A DNA stretch of 64,000 nt, taken from the NCBI RefSeq assembly GCF_007655135.1, contig NC_045134.1:22406568-22470567 (forward strand), read 5' to 3'. The position numbers were made by a program, and so were the translations under genes. Numbering within the stretch: position 1 is the stretch's first letter; each line of letters begins with the position of its first letter. Shown here piece by piece: positions 13,832 to 26,026 of the stretch. The notes beneath the pieces are model-generated. The model had not been told where the DNA came from, searched no databases, and was given only the letters and a program-made list of their open reading frames with translations. This DNA is from Punica granatum. Its lineage: Eukaryota > Streptophyta > Magnoliopsida > Myrtales > Lythraceae.

Positions 13832-14694
13832 TGCCGCCGAGTTGTCTCAAAGTGACGGCCTGGGTCGGTGTCTGGTCCTGCGACTGAGTGGGCTCGGAGA
13901 AACAGATGATGAACCCAATGAACAGAAGCTTCGCGTTCGAGTTCGGAGGGTTTTGGCCGGAGGGGTTTTTTCTTTTCCTGGCATTTTTATTATTAATTAT
14001 TTTACTTTTAATTTTTAGGGGTAAAAAAGTCATTTTATTTATTCTCAATCTTTATCGGTTTTCCTAATTTCATCCTAAATTTTTACTTTTCTTCAGATTT
14101 GTCCTTAACATTACGAATTTTGTTCCATTTGGTCCTCCGTTACTTGTTCTCTTCAAAAAGTAACGTTTCTTAATAAGAAAAATTGACTTAAATGATAAAA
14201 AAAATGAAATTAAAAAAGAAAAAATTGAACAAGGGAAGATAGGGACTAACCCAAGAGCATGGGAGGGAACGGTGGGGGGTTGCTAGCTATCACTACCATC
14301 CCGATGAGTCGACGAAGACCAGTGAGGTCTCCTGGACAGTAATGTCAGCTGGCAAGCTCCCCGTCGTTCGAAATTGCATAGGATTGAAAAAAAAAAAAGA
14401 TCAAACACTAGATGTTCAGTAGAGGGCGGTGGCTCCTGCTTATGGGCACCTTCGACTTGACAAAAGCATTATGGCCAATTAGGCAGTTGGCAACCTAGGA
14501 TTGCAAAGGGGTGGTCACCATCTTGCGCCCTCCAATCTGAGGTTACTACGACCTCGCTAGGTCGAAGGTGGCAGCTAGCAAGGCAATAAGGCCAACCGTC
14601 CCCTTCCCCTCTTTGTAGAAGTGGTAACATATTATAATTTTAGCATTATTGTTCCATTTATATTCATTCTTATAATGCAAATGTTAATTATTTA

Positions 14695-14892
14695 GGCTGC
14701 GTTTAAATTGTTAGTGTGATTTTAGAATCATGATTTTGATTTTGATTTTGATTTTGATTTTGATTGTGGAAAAAGATAAATGAGATAGTATTATAAATTT
14801 GACTTGGGAAACGTGTATTTTTATTGGGTAGTATGTTGAGTTAAAATCAAAATCATGATTCTAAAATCGGTCTAACAATTCAAACGGGGCCT
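14695..14892. mobile_element. MITE with long terminal inverted repeats (family 2)
   Basis: The left arm GATTTTAGAATCATGATTTT is mirrored by AAAATCATGATTCTAAAATC on the right, giving a roughly 200-bp foldback element. The interior shares phrases such as TTGACTTGGGAAACGTGT and TGTTGAGTTAAA with the copy at 51474-51712. No coding capacity. I do not assign a superfamily. Confidence 0.75.
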
Positions 14893-14967
14893 TAATTTTC
14901 TTATATGAAAATTGACAAACAATTATATCACTACGAGCAAGTATCAAGTAATAAATATGAAGTCATG

Positions 14968-15075
14968 TCTTGCAAATCCCACATCAATTGTGTAAATGGG
15001 AGATCTAGGATTTATATTCAAGGCCCCATAAACTCATAAGTAGCTATCACTTTTGATTGACGAACCCAGCGACCA
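14968..15075 (+). repeat. Dispersed repeat copy 1 (CCCACATC type)
   Basis: The segment with AATCCCACATCAATTGTGTA, GGAGATCTAGGATTTA and CTCATAAG is clearly related to 18001-18120, in the same orientation. It may be a remnant of a small LTR-type element, but no ends are defined. Confidence 0.6.
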
Positions 15076-15094
15076 CGTTACATCTAGTATCAGT

Positions 15095-15757
15095 TATGGG
15101 TGTTCGGGTTTGGGTACCCTGTTTTTTTTTTCGCGATACCCAAACCCTACTCTGTAAAGAATAGGTTCTAAGATTTTGGAACCGAATCCTACCATGTTGA
15201 GTCATGGACCCGAAACATGTATTATACCACATGTTCCCAGTACCCTATTGGAACCTATAAATTTTTTTATCTCATTAAATAAAACTGAAAATGTCTCATT
15301 CATAATCAGTAATAACGCAAAACAGAATGTTAAATTTAGATTAGTCCACAATACATCTACAACAAAGAGTAATATGTCCCATCAATCCATCCACAAAAAC
15401 TAGACATCCTTAATATGATCGGGCCTCACGGAGGACACACTGAGGTCGTCGAACCAAAGCTACTGACGATATGGAATGCGAGGCTTCCATCGAGAGAGAT
15501 AGAGAGAGAGAGAGACAAAGAGAAGAAGAGGTTAAAGTAAAATGGAGAAATATATATGAATATAACTAGGGAAAATTATTATCGATTCCGGTTCTGAATA
15601 ACCTATATGCAGGAATCAGAACCGGAACATATTTTCATCGGTTCCTTATTTAAATACCCAGATCCTACCATATTTTCAATAAGAGCTAACCGGAGCCTAC
15701 CCTAATTGATAGGTTTCGACCGGTTCTGAATATTCTCGGTATCCGTGCACACCTATA
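15095..15757. mobile_element. Possible inverted-repeat element
   Basis: TATGGGTGTTCGGGTTTGGG at the left resembles the reverse complement of the right end, TATAGGTGTGCACGGATACC. The roughly 660-bp interior is noncoding and rich in GGTTCTGAAT and AACCGG phrases. The end match is imperfect and no target duplication was established. Confidence 0.35.
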
Positions 15758-15883
15758 ATATCAATGCGACCCTGACCCACAACCATGTGAGATTGTGTGT
15801 AGGCATTCTGGGGGCTACCTATGAGCCTAAATCTGTGGAAGTTATGTTCTAGACCTCGACCCAAGAGCCTAGCGAGCATTCTT

Positions 15884-17957
15884 ATCAAAATCCAATCAAA
15901 ACGGGCCGGTTCGACCGGAAACCAAACCTATGTCCAATCCGGTTAGCTAAGAAACCCAAAATGGCCAAAAAAATCGTGAACCTAAAAAACCGACCGATTT
16001 TTAGATAAACCCATCGAACCCATTCGAACCGGCCGGTTGCATGGGTTCAGAAATTTGAAATGAAATATGAATCGAAACCCGACCCGACCCGAATTGATAT
16101 CAAGCAGAAATGGCAGAATTGAATGGAAATTCAAAAACCCTAGTCTTCTTCTTCGTTATTCCTTCCTTCTGCTGGGCGTTTCGCATCCCCATTGGCCTTA
16201 ATTTCAATGAGGATGAACGAAAGCCTCTTGATAGGGTATCAGCCCCTCAACGAATGATCAACGATGACAGCTTTCGGGCTTTCGCTGGAGGTTTGGAGCT
16301 GAAGCCCCAGCAATTCTTAGCGGGGAAACCATTGGGACAACAGAGGCCAACTCAAGTTTCGCCATTGCCAAGTTAGATTTCTTATTCCGGGAGAGTTTCT
16401 AGGGGTCTGCCTGGGAGTATTGGTTCTTAGAATGTGTACGCAAATAGTGGGCCGAGGGTAACGGGGTCTATCACCAACCCATGGGCAACAAGGAAGGAGC
16501 CTACAGGTGTTGTTGAATTAGTTCAACCTGTATGGTCTACATCAAGTGCTACTTCAAAGCTGATTCATGCTAGTGCACTTGAGAAGGTTTCATCGAGCAG
16601 ATGGCAGTCTAAACAATCAATCCCACATGAGGCGGATGTGGAAGTTATCAAACATGCTGAAGAACCTGGATTGACTTCCAAGGGCTATGATGATGCCAAG
16701 TACATCAGCAGGGTTGATGCAGTGGGTGTGAGGGGATATGTTGATGGAGCAATGCCTAGGCAGATGAAGAGAAATCTTCCTATTGGTGAAGGGGTTCGTG
16801 GTGCTGGAATAGAGATATCAGATGTTGAAATGCGTGAAGAGCCTTTTTATTCTGATGAGAAAGAAAGGAATGCAGTTATTATGGTGAAGCATATCAACCG
16901 GGGCATGTAGAAGATAGAATTTTTTTACCAGAGTTCTAGCGTCCAATGTCTGCAGAAGTTGCGGAAAGACCGAGATTGAGGCTTCTTCCTCGGACAAAGC
17001 CAGTAGAGAAAGCCTGAGCAACCATTTGCTGAGCTTAAACAGGTATGGCCTTTAGTGGATCTGGCACCCTCCATCTTTCACTCCCTCACTCACATGACTT
17101 TTGGCATTTTGATTGACTTGGTGTTTCAAAGGTCAGAATCTGCACATTCTGAAAAACATCAAAGCACCTGGCATGGAGAGTGGAAGTCAAACAGTAGAGC
17201 GGCCAAAGTTGAATCTAAAACCAAGATCACAGCCTGAGAAAGCATTGATTTTGTTTATTAATGTCCTGTAGAAATCCTTTTTATGCTTCGTGCTTTTATG
17301 GTTCGTGAATTTTATGAGATTATCCTCCAACATATATTGGCGGTTGCCTATTCATCATGGAACTTGGGATAGTTAGATTTTGCTGAAATATGATAAAGCT
17401 TGCCACTGGTTATCCTTTTCTTTTTTGTGGATAAGTAATTGCTCTGATTATCAGTTGCAATTTGTTAAAGATTGCCAAGCCTGTGAACTTTATTGGATCC
17501 CTTTAATGTGGCCAATTATTTATGCTCTTTTAGGATGTCTTTGCGTTGCTTTAGTTTTGCTTTCTATTTTCTATTGAAGTTTTTTTTTTGTTTGAAGCAG
17601 TCAGTGTTGTTAAATGTGATGGCTTTCATGAACCTCTATCCTTGTTGGTTGCTAAGGTCTCCATATAGAATAGCAGAGCTTGTTGTTTTGTGGCTTTTTG
17701 CCAAATTTGGAGCTGATTCCAAATTTGGAGCTGCTTTCAAGCTTGTTGTTTTGCCAAATCTGGAGTTGCTTCCACTGCTACAGCATCTGAAATTTTATTA
17801 CTAATTTTATTTTATTGTATTTTATATTATTTTCTTAAAATAATAAATATTTATTTATTTTATAATTAAATAAACGGTCCAACCCATCGAACCCCGGTTG
17901 AACCCATAAATCCATGAACCAATGCCTCGGCCAGTTCGCTGTCCGATCCGATTTTGA
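15884..17957. mobile_element. Possible inverted-repeat element carrying a gene-derived segment
   Basis: The left end TTATCAAAATCC and the right end GGATCCG-like sequence ending TTTTGATAA are mirror images over about 11 bases. Both are followed inward by GGCCGGTTCGAC-type and CCCATCGAACCC-type GC-rich sequence (15895-16050 and 17870-17955). Between the arms lies the broken intronless gene copy at 16110-17237. A target duplication was not found, so the element boundary is inferred. Confidence 0.35.
16110..17237 (+). pseudogene. Broken intronless copy of a plant gene with ERPKLNLKPRSQP motifs
   Basis: A reading frame from ATG at 16110 continues in the same frame past TAG codons at 16374-16376 and about 16431-16433, on to a third TAG at 16908-16910. 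Further conserved pieces then appear in shifted frames: AERPRLRLLPRTKPVEKA near 16955-17020 and TVERPKLNLKPRSQP near 17190-17230. The repeated ERPxLxLxPR motif and the opening region (PIGLNFNEDERKPLDRVSAP) look like a conserved plant protein of unknown function that I recall only loosely and cannot name with confidence. The copy has no introns and many disablements, which suggests a processed or transposon-captured pseudogene. The true parental gene is not in this window. Confidence 0.7.
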
Positions 17958-20501
17958 TAACACTGCAAGTAAGGACACTGGGGCTAAAAAGTGAGAGTTT
18001 GTCACGTTCCTCGAATCCCACATCGATTGCGTAAGGGGGAGATCTCGGATTTAAATGTAATACCCGATGATCTCATAAGCAACTAACACTTTCAAATGAT
18101 GGATACAGCGAGAACATAAAAAAAAATGTCATCTTGCAATAAATATTCAACTTCACTATCTTTTGGTTTGACCGATCAAGTAATGAATCTTTGACCAATT
18201 TAGACTTACTTCTCAAACTAATTCCCAAAATAGAATCCGCCCAAAAATATTTCTTAATCTAGATTTCCGAGCATGACTCTATTTTCAAATTAGCCCCAAA
18301 CATTTAAATAACTTGCAGAAATATCCCTAAAGATAGATAACTCATAAAAGGGGACGATTAGCCACTAGCCCAATTGAGGTTGTCGATGACCACCAAAACT
18401 GTCGGGTATCTCGACTATGGTGATGATATACGACATTGGGCCCCACCAGTCCCTCTAATTTGTAAAACGAGCTTAAAGAAGAACCTGCTTGGTAGTATCC
18501 CAACGCTGTGGTTGACAGTGACCTTAATTGAAGTTACGGTGGTTGTCATTACACCTTAATTGCACAAGTCTTCCCCAACTAATGCCGTCCATCACCCTTT
18601 CGATTGAAGTTGAACACAATCCTAGTGGTTGCAAACAACTTGAACTGAAGCAACGGAGACCACTGCTATGCCTTCACTGCCATTATTCCAATGCCAGCCA
18701 CTTGATTCAGTCAAGGGCGTCGCTTGCTCCAACTCTTCGCCATGAGTTTTTCTTTCTTGGGTACTTTTAAAAGTTCTGCAATTTTTTGGGTTAATTTGAT
18801 ATAAATAATTTATTCAAAAATCTAGATTGAGAAATATTTTTTGAATGAGACTATTTTGAGAATTAATTTTAAAAAGAAGTCTACATAAGGCAAAAGCTCT
18901 CAAGTAATCACTCCATCACTAGCTTTTTTAACAGTTTATTTAAAAGAAAAAAAGGAGATTTTTTTTTCTCCCATCTCCACTTTTCTTTTCCATTTAATGC
19001 AGGCAAAAGAAGTGCTCGATCGACATCGTCCTTGAAAAATACGGACTTGTCAACCTCCTTTAACCATTTAATTAAAGTTTCACTAAACTATAAATTTCCC
19101 GACCAGTATTTTACTACTTGTAGATCTAGTGAAACTTTAAAAAAAAAATATTCTCCAATTGCATATACATGAGATGGATTGGCAGGTTCATGTAATCATA
19201 CATACATAGAAAGAAATACATGCACAAATTGGATTACTCCTTCGTCCTAAGATCTCTCTTGGGGTCTTTATATCTTTTCATCTCCGCTAGACGATATCCA
19301 GATTCTCGATGATATTATTTTGTTGGGACCACTTTTCCCAGCTTTTCTTTAACGTCTCGGTGGTAAGTTGAAGATTGTTAAATTATCTAAGAATTTATGT
19401 AATAAATTATATATAAACACAATAGATAAAGTAAAATACAACAAAAGAATACTAGCTTACTATTTTATTTAATTCAAAATCTGCATAACATAATTTATAT
19501 CTATAAATAAATAAAATATATTTTCTACTTATGTTGAGAGAGTAATTTGAATATTTCTTAAGCCATGTTGATCAAATTATTTATATTTAGATAAAAAAAA
19601 TAATCCATCAAACTTTCAGCATTTTATCTACTTACTCCGTAGGTAAAATTTCGTAAGTTGGAGGAAAATGGGAATTAGATTTAGAGGCAATTGTATTTTC
19701 CCTCTAAAAGAATATATTAGGGGCAAATAAAATTGGATTTAGAAATAATTAAGTCCTTTACTTTCTAAAAAAATATTTAGGGGCAAATTTCTAAATGACT
19801 CTATTAATATGTTTCCAAAAGTTATTCTTTTGAGACAAAAGACTTATTTATTGCTAATGATTGTGATATAGATTTGTAATTTAGTAAAGTATTAATTTTA
19901 GGTGCTTTTAGAGGCAAATAAAATCTACGTAGAAGACATATATTGTATTTATCTCAAAATAAGAATTTTTAGACTACTGTTATAATCGCCTCCCGTTATT
20001 TATCTCTCATAAGGGTGTTTCTTGTAGTGGCATTGTCTAGTAGCTTATTGGTTGTGAATTAGAGCTCATATCAACTGGGGCAGAACGCTTTTATAGGCAT
20101 GAAGTTGTAACTTAAAAATTTGATAACAATGTTACCCCTTTGTAATTAATAAGTGCTTCTTAATGTGTTTTCTGTGCTTAAATTAAGGTTCGACATATAG
20201 GTAGGGTGCTTCTTAGTTTATGGGATTATCTTATGCTAATATTCTGTGGGCCTCTTCAAAATTATATTAATGTTCGGAAACACTTGTTAAATTGCAACTA
20301 CATAAGGAAATGTTCCAAGAATCTCCTCAATATACCCCAATGGACCCCGACCAAGAATCTCCTGCGGCCATTTTTCTCTTTAAGAGGAACTCGGTACAGT
20401 CGAGTCCAGTAAGAAATTAATTGCTATACGAACTGCACAGTACATGCATCGCTGGTTGACTGAGACGGTTGTAAACTGATATTATTTGTGGAAATGTCTT
20501 A
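17958..20501. other. AT-rich spacer with no supported gene
   Basis: Contains a second copy of the CCCACATC-type repeat at 18001-18120. The rest, including short open frames at 18374-18770, shows no recognisable protein. From 18800 to 20200 the sequence is very AT-rich and looks like degraded noncoding repeats. Confidence 0.5.
18001..18120 (+). repeat. Dispersed repeat copy 2 (CCCACATC type)
   Basis: Related to 14968-15075: CGAATCCCACATCGATTGCG, GGGAGATCTCGGATTTA and CTCATAAGCAACTA occur in the same order. Same orientation as copy 1. Confidence 0.6.
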
Positions 20502-20732
20502 GGTTGCGTTTGGTTTCGTAGTAAAATTTTAAAATCAGATTTTGATTTTGATTTTGAGTGGAATAAATGGGGCTCACCCTTTGACTTTGTATGAATTATG
20601 TTGTTTTGTTGTAAAAAAAAGTGGTATAAATGGGACCCACTCTTTGACTTTGTATGAGTTATTTTATTTTGTAGTGGATAGAGTTAAGTTAGGATTGTGA
20701 TTTTAAAATAAAATCTTGAAACCAAACATGCC
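20502..20732 (+). mobile_element. MITE, family 1 copy a
   Basis: Starts GGTTGCGTTTGGTTTCGTAG and ends with the mirrored GAAACCAAACATGCC. The interior has two near-identical stretches of TTTGACTTTGTATGAGTTAT, each preceded by GGGxCCCAC-type sequence. The same structure occurs at 30145-30372, 43241-43464 and 44906-45128. Confidence 0.8.
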
Positions 20733-21020
20733 TGTACATTCTAACCTACTTGCAACTAGGTTACGCTTATTTATCTTGTAACCAATGCCGTGCTTGTGCT
20801 TTTGTATTTGCAGCGTCAACGATTGACTCAATTTCTCACCAACTTGATGGACTAGGTCCATGAAATAATTTCTCCGGCCCGGTGCATGTAGGCGCCTGTA
20901 TAGGTGGTCCTGTACGGGTTTACACGAACTGGGCGCAGTGATCTCAGATGTGCTCCAAGCCGGAGCTGCACCACCCGATGAATAGTCGAAAGCATGGGGT
21001 AATCATCCTAGAACTGTAAT

Positions 21021-21269
21021 GCATTGTTTGGTTTCACAAATCGATTTTAACTTTCGTTTTAATTCTACTCCATTTATCTCCAATTCAACAACACAATCAT
21101 TACTTTCTCTAAACTATTCATTACTTTCTTCAAAATTAAAAAAACACAATTATTATTTTCTCTCAACTATCCATTACTTTTTCACACTTCTTCTTTTATA
21201 ATTCAATAATACAATCTTTACACCACAATTAAAATTAAAACTCTACTTAACTCTAAAATCAAACACACC
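21021..21269. mobile_element. MITE-like inverted-repeat element
   Basis: Begins GCATTGTTTGGTTTCACAAATC and ends CTAAAATCAAACACACCA, a loose inverted pair. The interior repeats ATTACTTTCTC and CAACAACACAATC. Related in style to family 1 but not the same interior. It sits just left of the first LEA unit. Confidence 0.55.
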
Positions 21270-23167
21270 ATCATCCCGGCAGCCTCATCTGAGTGAGAGA
21301 CACGTGGACGGAGCTGATGGGAGCGTGGAGTTTCCATCCAATGGTGAAGAATCACTCTTCCAGAGACAAGGCACTTACGCCGTCCTGTCGTAGAGTCCCA
21401 CTTGCCGTCTTGCCAATTTTTCCATGCAGAGTTGACGTCGACAGACGGAGACGGAGTCGTCCTGCGAATATTCAACTCTGCCCGGGGGGACCCAAAGACT
21501 CCGTCGACTCCATTTTGACCGTTGGATCAAGCACGGCCCACTTCCGTACCGGCGTCGAGTTTTGGAGTTCCGTGTTAACAAAATACGCGAAATTGATTGA
21601 TTAATTGATTAATGAGTTTCTATATGTTATCCATGTAAACGGAACCGAGATATATGTCATTAAATTTTGACTAGATCATCAAAATACAGTAAAATGCTAA
21701 CACACGGTTGACATATCGAACGCATAGCACAAAAACCGGGGATGATTTCTCTTCCTTATCGGATCTTCCGCTATTCAATTTATAATGTGATAAGATAACA
21801 TGTATATAACGATTCACTCTTTATTATGTTTGATGCTTAATAATGGTGTCGTCACTAATTTTTGTTGATAGTGATCACATGGCTTATCTCAATTCTTGAG
21901 TTGAAGAGCTTTGTTCGCGTAGAATATTATGGAGCACCAAAAATAAATTTTCAAAGAAGAGATTGGAGCACATTATTATCTGAGTTGAAATATGCCCATG
22001 CCTTGCATGACCGCGAAGTACTCCATGCAATTCGATAATGCACGATCCCAAAGCGGATTTAGGACCCAAGAGTCAATGGGTGCAACACGAAATTGTTTTC
22101 TCGTCATAACGGAGCTTTCTCATGAGTAATTACGCGAGAAATCTGCACGTTCCATTCAAATTATAGACAATAATCATAGTTAAAATTGCATAATTAATAA
22201 AAAGTATGTCGCAAATTAAAGAATAAGAAGAGATAATTCATTTCAAATTATATTATATATAAAAATAGATTGTATGAAAGACAACACGTATTGCACGCAA
22301 GATTGGAGACACGTGAGGTACGACCGCAAGAGTACAGAAGTCGAAATGGAGGGAGCTAGAGATTTTTTTTTTAATGAGACTATACTACGAAGTGCTTTTA
22401 GATAAGTGTGCGTTAGAGAAAAGAGACTTGATTTTTCTTTTTCTTTTTATCAGTTAAGTTCATGCGAGAAAGAGAGAAAAAAAATTACCCTAAACTTTTT
22501 TCTTCTATCCACAAAAGTTGAAGAATGGGAGAAAAAAGTGAGTTCAAATTATATTTTACATCATACTTTTTTTTAATAATTTTTTAGCACTAGTGGGAAT
22601 AAAACGAAAAAATGTTTTACAATATTGACACCTAAAGACAAAATTTCAAAAAATGTATTCACCCTACCCTGGCACGAGCACAAGAGAGATCCTCACTCTC
22701 AAGAAAAGTACATTCTTTCTATATCGAGCTAATTACGATAATAGATTCAGTCTAAAACTACCCTCAAGAAACAAGAACAGAATTTGAGATTGCGATTACC
22801 AGTCACTTCAATCAGTTATAACGATAAGTTCTGAGAATAGCAATTGGCAAAGTTCATGACTAGCAGGCAGCAATGAAGTATATTCAACAATAAATTTTTT
22901 CCTTAAAACAAAATTACTCATATTCCTTTATTAAGGTCGTGTTTGTGAATGGAAAAAATCCTTAATTGAGATAGTTTTATCCCTTAATAGCCCGATCAGC
23001 TTGAATTAAATTAGTCAGGATCTATCAGACTTTTGAATATCAGGATACACACCAAAAAGCAATTATTAGAATCACAAGCAATGTAATAAATCTTTAACAG
23101 CAAGCATTTAACTCTTATCTACCTAGAAGCTGAATGGTTACGTAATAATGCGTAACTATAGCTTAGA

Positions 23168-23285
23168 AAGAGACTGCAACACAGTAATGTATGCTCTTGC
23201 CTATCCAGCAAAAGGTTGTAAGTTCGATAGTGAGACTTGTCTTGCCACTTTATTAACTATTAGAATTTTTATTTCATTATACTAA
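23168..23285 (+). mobile_element. Possible tRNA-derived SINE
   Basis: The segment CAGTAATGTATGCTCTTGCC followed about 30 bases later by GTTGTAAGTTCGATAGTGAG resembles RNA polymerase III A and B boxes of a tRNA-like head, as in plant SINEs. No poly-A tail or target duplication was established. Confidence 0.35.
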
Positions 23286-23867
23286 GTCACGGATAAAAAA
23301 TATATAACTGACCTTTTTTTTGTCACGGGCTTATGGTACAATTAAATTAAAAGCTTAAGAACTAATAAAAGTGACACTGATAGTTTCATAACGAGTATTA
23401 AACTCGAGATCTATGGATTACAAAGCAAACATATGTGCAATTGCGTTACACTTTTTTTTATTAATAGACTTAATTTAGCTACAGTAATTTCCAATAAAAT
23501 GTAGAAATGAAGAGAAAATAACTTTTAAATTGACGATGAAAGTTTTTTTTTTTTAATAGACGGGCCGAGACCCTAAGAAAATACAAAAGTCAAGAAACAC
23601 AAAAATATGGAACTGCAGCCCTTACAAGATCACTTAACAATGGAGAACCTAAGTTATTAGGAACATAGAAAAGAACATGACACCAAGAGATAAAGAGGTA
23701 GCCGGTCGGGCCAAGCAATGTGTTCGGGAGTTCTCTTCTCGAAGGACATGTTAATAAGCAATAAATCAATGTTTCAATATTAAGGATTACGATGCGTTGA
23801 CCCCGTAAACTCACGCGCGCACGAGGAGAATACTTTTCTCCCCGCCTTTTTCCCAGTTTCCTGGCCG

Positions 23868-23995
23868 GTAACGGCGTTAAAGCATTTCTTAAGGGAGAAA
23901 GGCATGCCTCTGACGGCGATCCTTCCTTCCCCGTTCCCACGTCCCTTCACGTGCGCCGTCCCCCCACGTCTCTCCTCTTCTTCTATATATATATA
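23868..23995 (+). promoter_or_regulatory. Promoter block of LEA copy A
   Basis: Contains TAACGGCGTTAAAGCATTTC and TCTGACGGCGATCC, both conserved upstream of copies B and C. A G-box/ABRE-type CACGTG sits at 23948-23953, another ACGT core (CCACGTCTC) near 23965, and a TATA run at 23984-23995, about 140 bases before the ATG. ACGT cores are known sites for bZIP factors in abscisic acid and stress response. Their use here is inference. Confidence 0.6.
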
Positions 23996-24133
23996 CGTCT
24001 CTCCCTCAAGTCTATAGCGTCAAGTCTCTGTGCCAATCATCCATCTTCTCCTTCTTCACATTTACCCAGAGAACTTTGATACGAAGAAGGAGACGAAGAA
24101 TATCTCGCCACCGCAGCGACAGCTTCATCGATC

Positions 24134-24244
24134 ATGCCTCGTTCTATCCAAGCTGTTAAGTTCGTGACCCTCATCCTCGACGGAGCCTCCACCGCTATTG
24201 CCAGGTAACTCATATGATCCGAACTCGCACACCCCGCCCCCCCC

Positions 24245-24276
<32 letters not shown>

Positions 24277-24548
24277 TGGCGTCTCGTAGCGATGGAGCGC
24301 TCAATTCTGTGCGGTATTGTGGTTTCAGGCGGGGGTTTGCCGCAGCGGCGGAGGGAGGAGCTGCTGTGAAAACTGGTGCAGTGAGGAGCGGCACCGCCTT
24401 GAAGAGAACCGGAGAGGAGAAACTGAAGTCCGTGGAGAAGGTGTCGTGGGGACCCGACCCAAAGACCGGATACTACAGGCCCGAGAATGCCACAGCGGAG
24501 ATCGATGTGGCTGAACTGCGGGCGGCGCTGCTTAAGCACAGCAACTGA
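24134..24548 (+). CDS. LEA_3-family late embryogenesis abundant protein, copy A (SAG21/LEA5-like)
   Basis: Small stress and senescence protein of the LEA_3 (PF03242-type) family. Family members such as Arabidopsis SAG21/LEA5 are mitochondrial and induced by oxidative stress, drought and abscisic acid. Two exons, 24134-24204 and 24329-24548, give 96 residues. Exon 1 encodes a short N-terminus with arginine and hydroxylated residues (MPRSIQAVKFV), fitting a mitochondrial presequence. The intron splits the arginine before the family hallmark RRGFAAAA. Exon 2 continues with VEKVSWGPDPKTGYYRPEN and the C-terminal EIDVAELRAALLKHSN. Length and intron position are normal for the family. The intron holds a CT run followed by a TA run (24242-24276). 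First of three tandem copies, intact, with the strongest ACGT-type promoter of the three. Confidence 0.93.
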
Positions 24549-25048
24549 ATGGACCGGGTTCGAATGAAAATGAGAGAGTACGCGATTGAGAGCTCACACC
24601 AGAATAATGATTTCGCGAACTCAATCCGTTGCTAAGATTGCCTTAGCGTTATACTGATCCATTAGTTGACCGACATGCATGTAATTCAAAGTGTCTCATT
24701 ATTTTTTTTTCCTATTGAAATATATTTCGATTGTTCATCATTTATCCCGTTAATATAAAAAAAAAGGAAGAAAAAGAAGATGTGTTCTTATTCACAAAGT
24801 GGTTGCCAATTGGACCGATCAGCACCCGGCTAGTCGTTCTTCTAGACTTGTTTGTGTTGGGTGAACAATCCACTCAATCCCTCACCGATACGATAGACTG
24901 GATTCGTGCAATAATTTCAAGCGTCACAACTATGGTCCGAGTTTCGAATTTAACGGTTCTACTACCCTCCTATCGCACGATATAATGGGATCTCGTCTAT
25001 TGGTGGCCACTTGTCTTGTGGTGACACGATGGTATACATAAATTTCTT

Positions 25049-25410
25049 GGGAGAATAACGCTGCAAGTTAGTCCTATAAGTTTTATGCTCGGCAAATTAG
25101 TCCTATATGTTTGGTTCATAAGGCAATTTTAATCTATTCTATGATTGACCGTTAACCGATATTGACGTGGACACTAACGCCGTTAACTTTGTCCACGTGA
25201 CAATTCGTGATTGGCTAAAAAAATTTAATTGTCACATGGACAAAGTTAATGACGTTAGTGTCCACGTCAGCATTGGTTAACGGTTAGTCGCGGAATGGAC
25301 TGAAATTGTCTTACGAACCTAACATATAGGACTAATTTGCCGTGCATGAAACTTATAGGATTAAAATTGTCTGAACAACAAACTTATAGGACTTGCAATG
25401 TCATTCTCCC
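25049..25410. mobile_element. Mutator-like MITE with perfect 10-bp target duplication
   Basis: A 362-bp foldback element. Its left arm (25049 to about 25212) is nearly the reverse complement of its right arm (about 25230 to 25410): GGGAGAAT at one end mirrors ATTCTCCC at the other, and both arms carry ACTAACG/CGTTAGT, GTCCACGT and TATAGGACTAATTTGC phrases. The flanks are identical 10-mers, TAAATTTCTT at 25039-25048 and again at 25411-25420. Long inverted ends and a 9-11 bp duplication are typical of Mutator-like elements. No coding capacity. Confidence 0.85.
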
Positions 25411-25855
25411 TAAATTTCTTTATTCCACGAATAATTAGAAAGAAAAGAAACTGAAACTCCAAGGAAAATGAAAGAATACCCATTAATGAGATTAATTCAA
25501 TTAAATATAGTTAATGCGATTACTTAGATGAATGACGCTTTTTTTTTCAATTCAATAGATGTCGCATGTCTTAAATAATGCAAGGAAGTGGCGTATCACT
25601 AAAAGTGTTTCCAATGTCGTGTCCTCTGATTAATGATTAGGAGATAAGAAAGAATTGGATTGTTTTTCCTAAATTACGGCTGACCGTTCCCTTGAAGCAA
25701 GCAATGGAATAATTATGGATGGATAGCTCAACTTTATTTTAATCCCGGATAGCACCGATAATCGGCCCCTTTTGATTAAGTCATTAATTTATTCAAGACA
25801 AATTAAGAACCTTGAGTTTAAATTAGCTGTTTATATCAAGAACTAACGTGGGTTG

Positions 25856-26026
25856 ATTTAAACGATTCGGCACTTATTCCGCTTAAGTAAGGTCTCGAAT
25901 TCGAGTCCTTTTGAATGCAAAAAACCATGTTGAGAGAGCTTTATCCCTTAATAAGTCAACCTATCTCGATTGGATTAGTCAAGATCCAATTTGACTTGAA
26001 TATCAAGGTTCATGTTGAAAAAAAAA
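25856..26026 (+). mobile_element. Possible SINE
   Basis: CGATTCGGCACTTATTCCGC followed by CGAATTCGAGTCC resembles A and B boxes, and the copy ends in GTTGAAAAAAAA. Its 3' part (TTATCCCTTAATA...TTAGTCA.GATC...GAATATCA) recurs at about 22960-23050 as a 5'-truncated copy. Both features fit a SINE family, but target duplications were not shown. Confidence 0.4.

Larger units (their letters stand above)
13832..16109. other. Repeat-rich spacer upstream of U1A
   Basis: No gene is supported here. The first 250 bases should contain the U1A promoter and leader. The remainder holds a MITE (14695-14892), a copy of a dispersed repeat (14968-15075), a possible inverted-repeat element (15095-15757) and a GC-rich arm (15884-16050), all listed separately. 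Confidence 0.55.
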
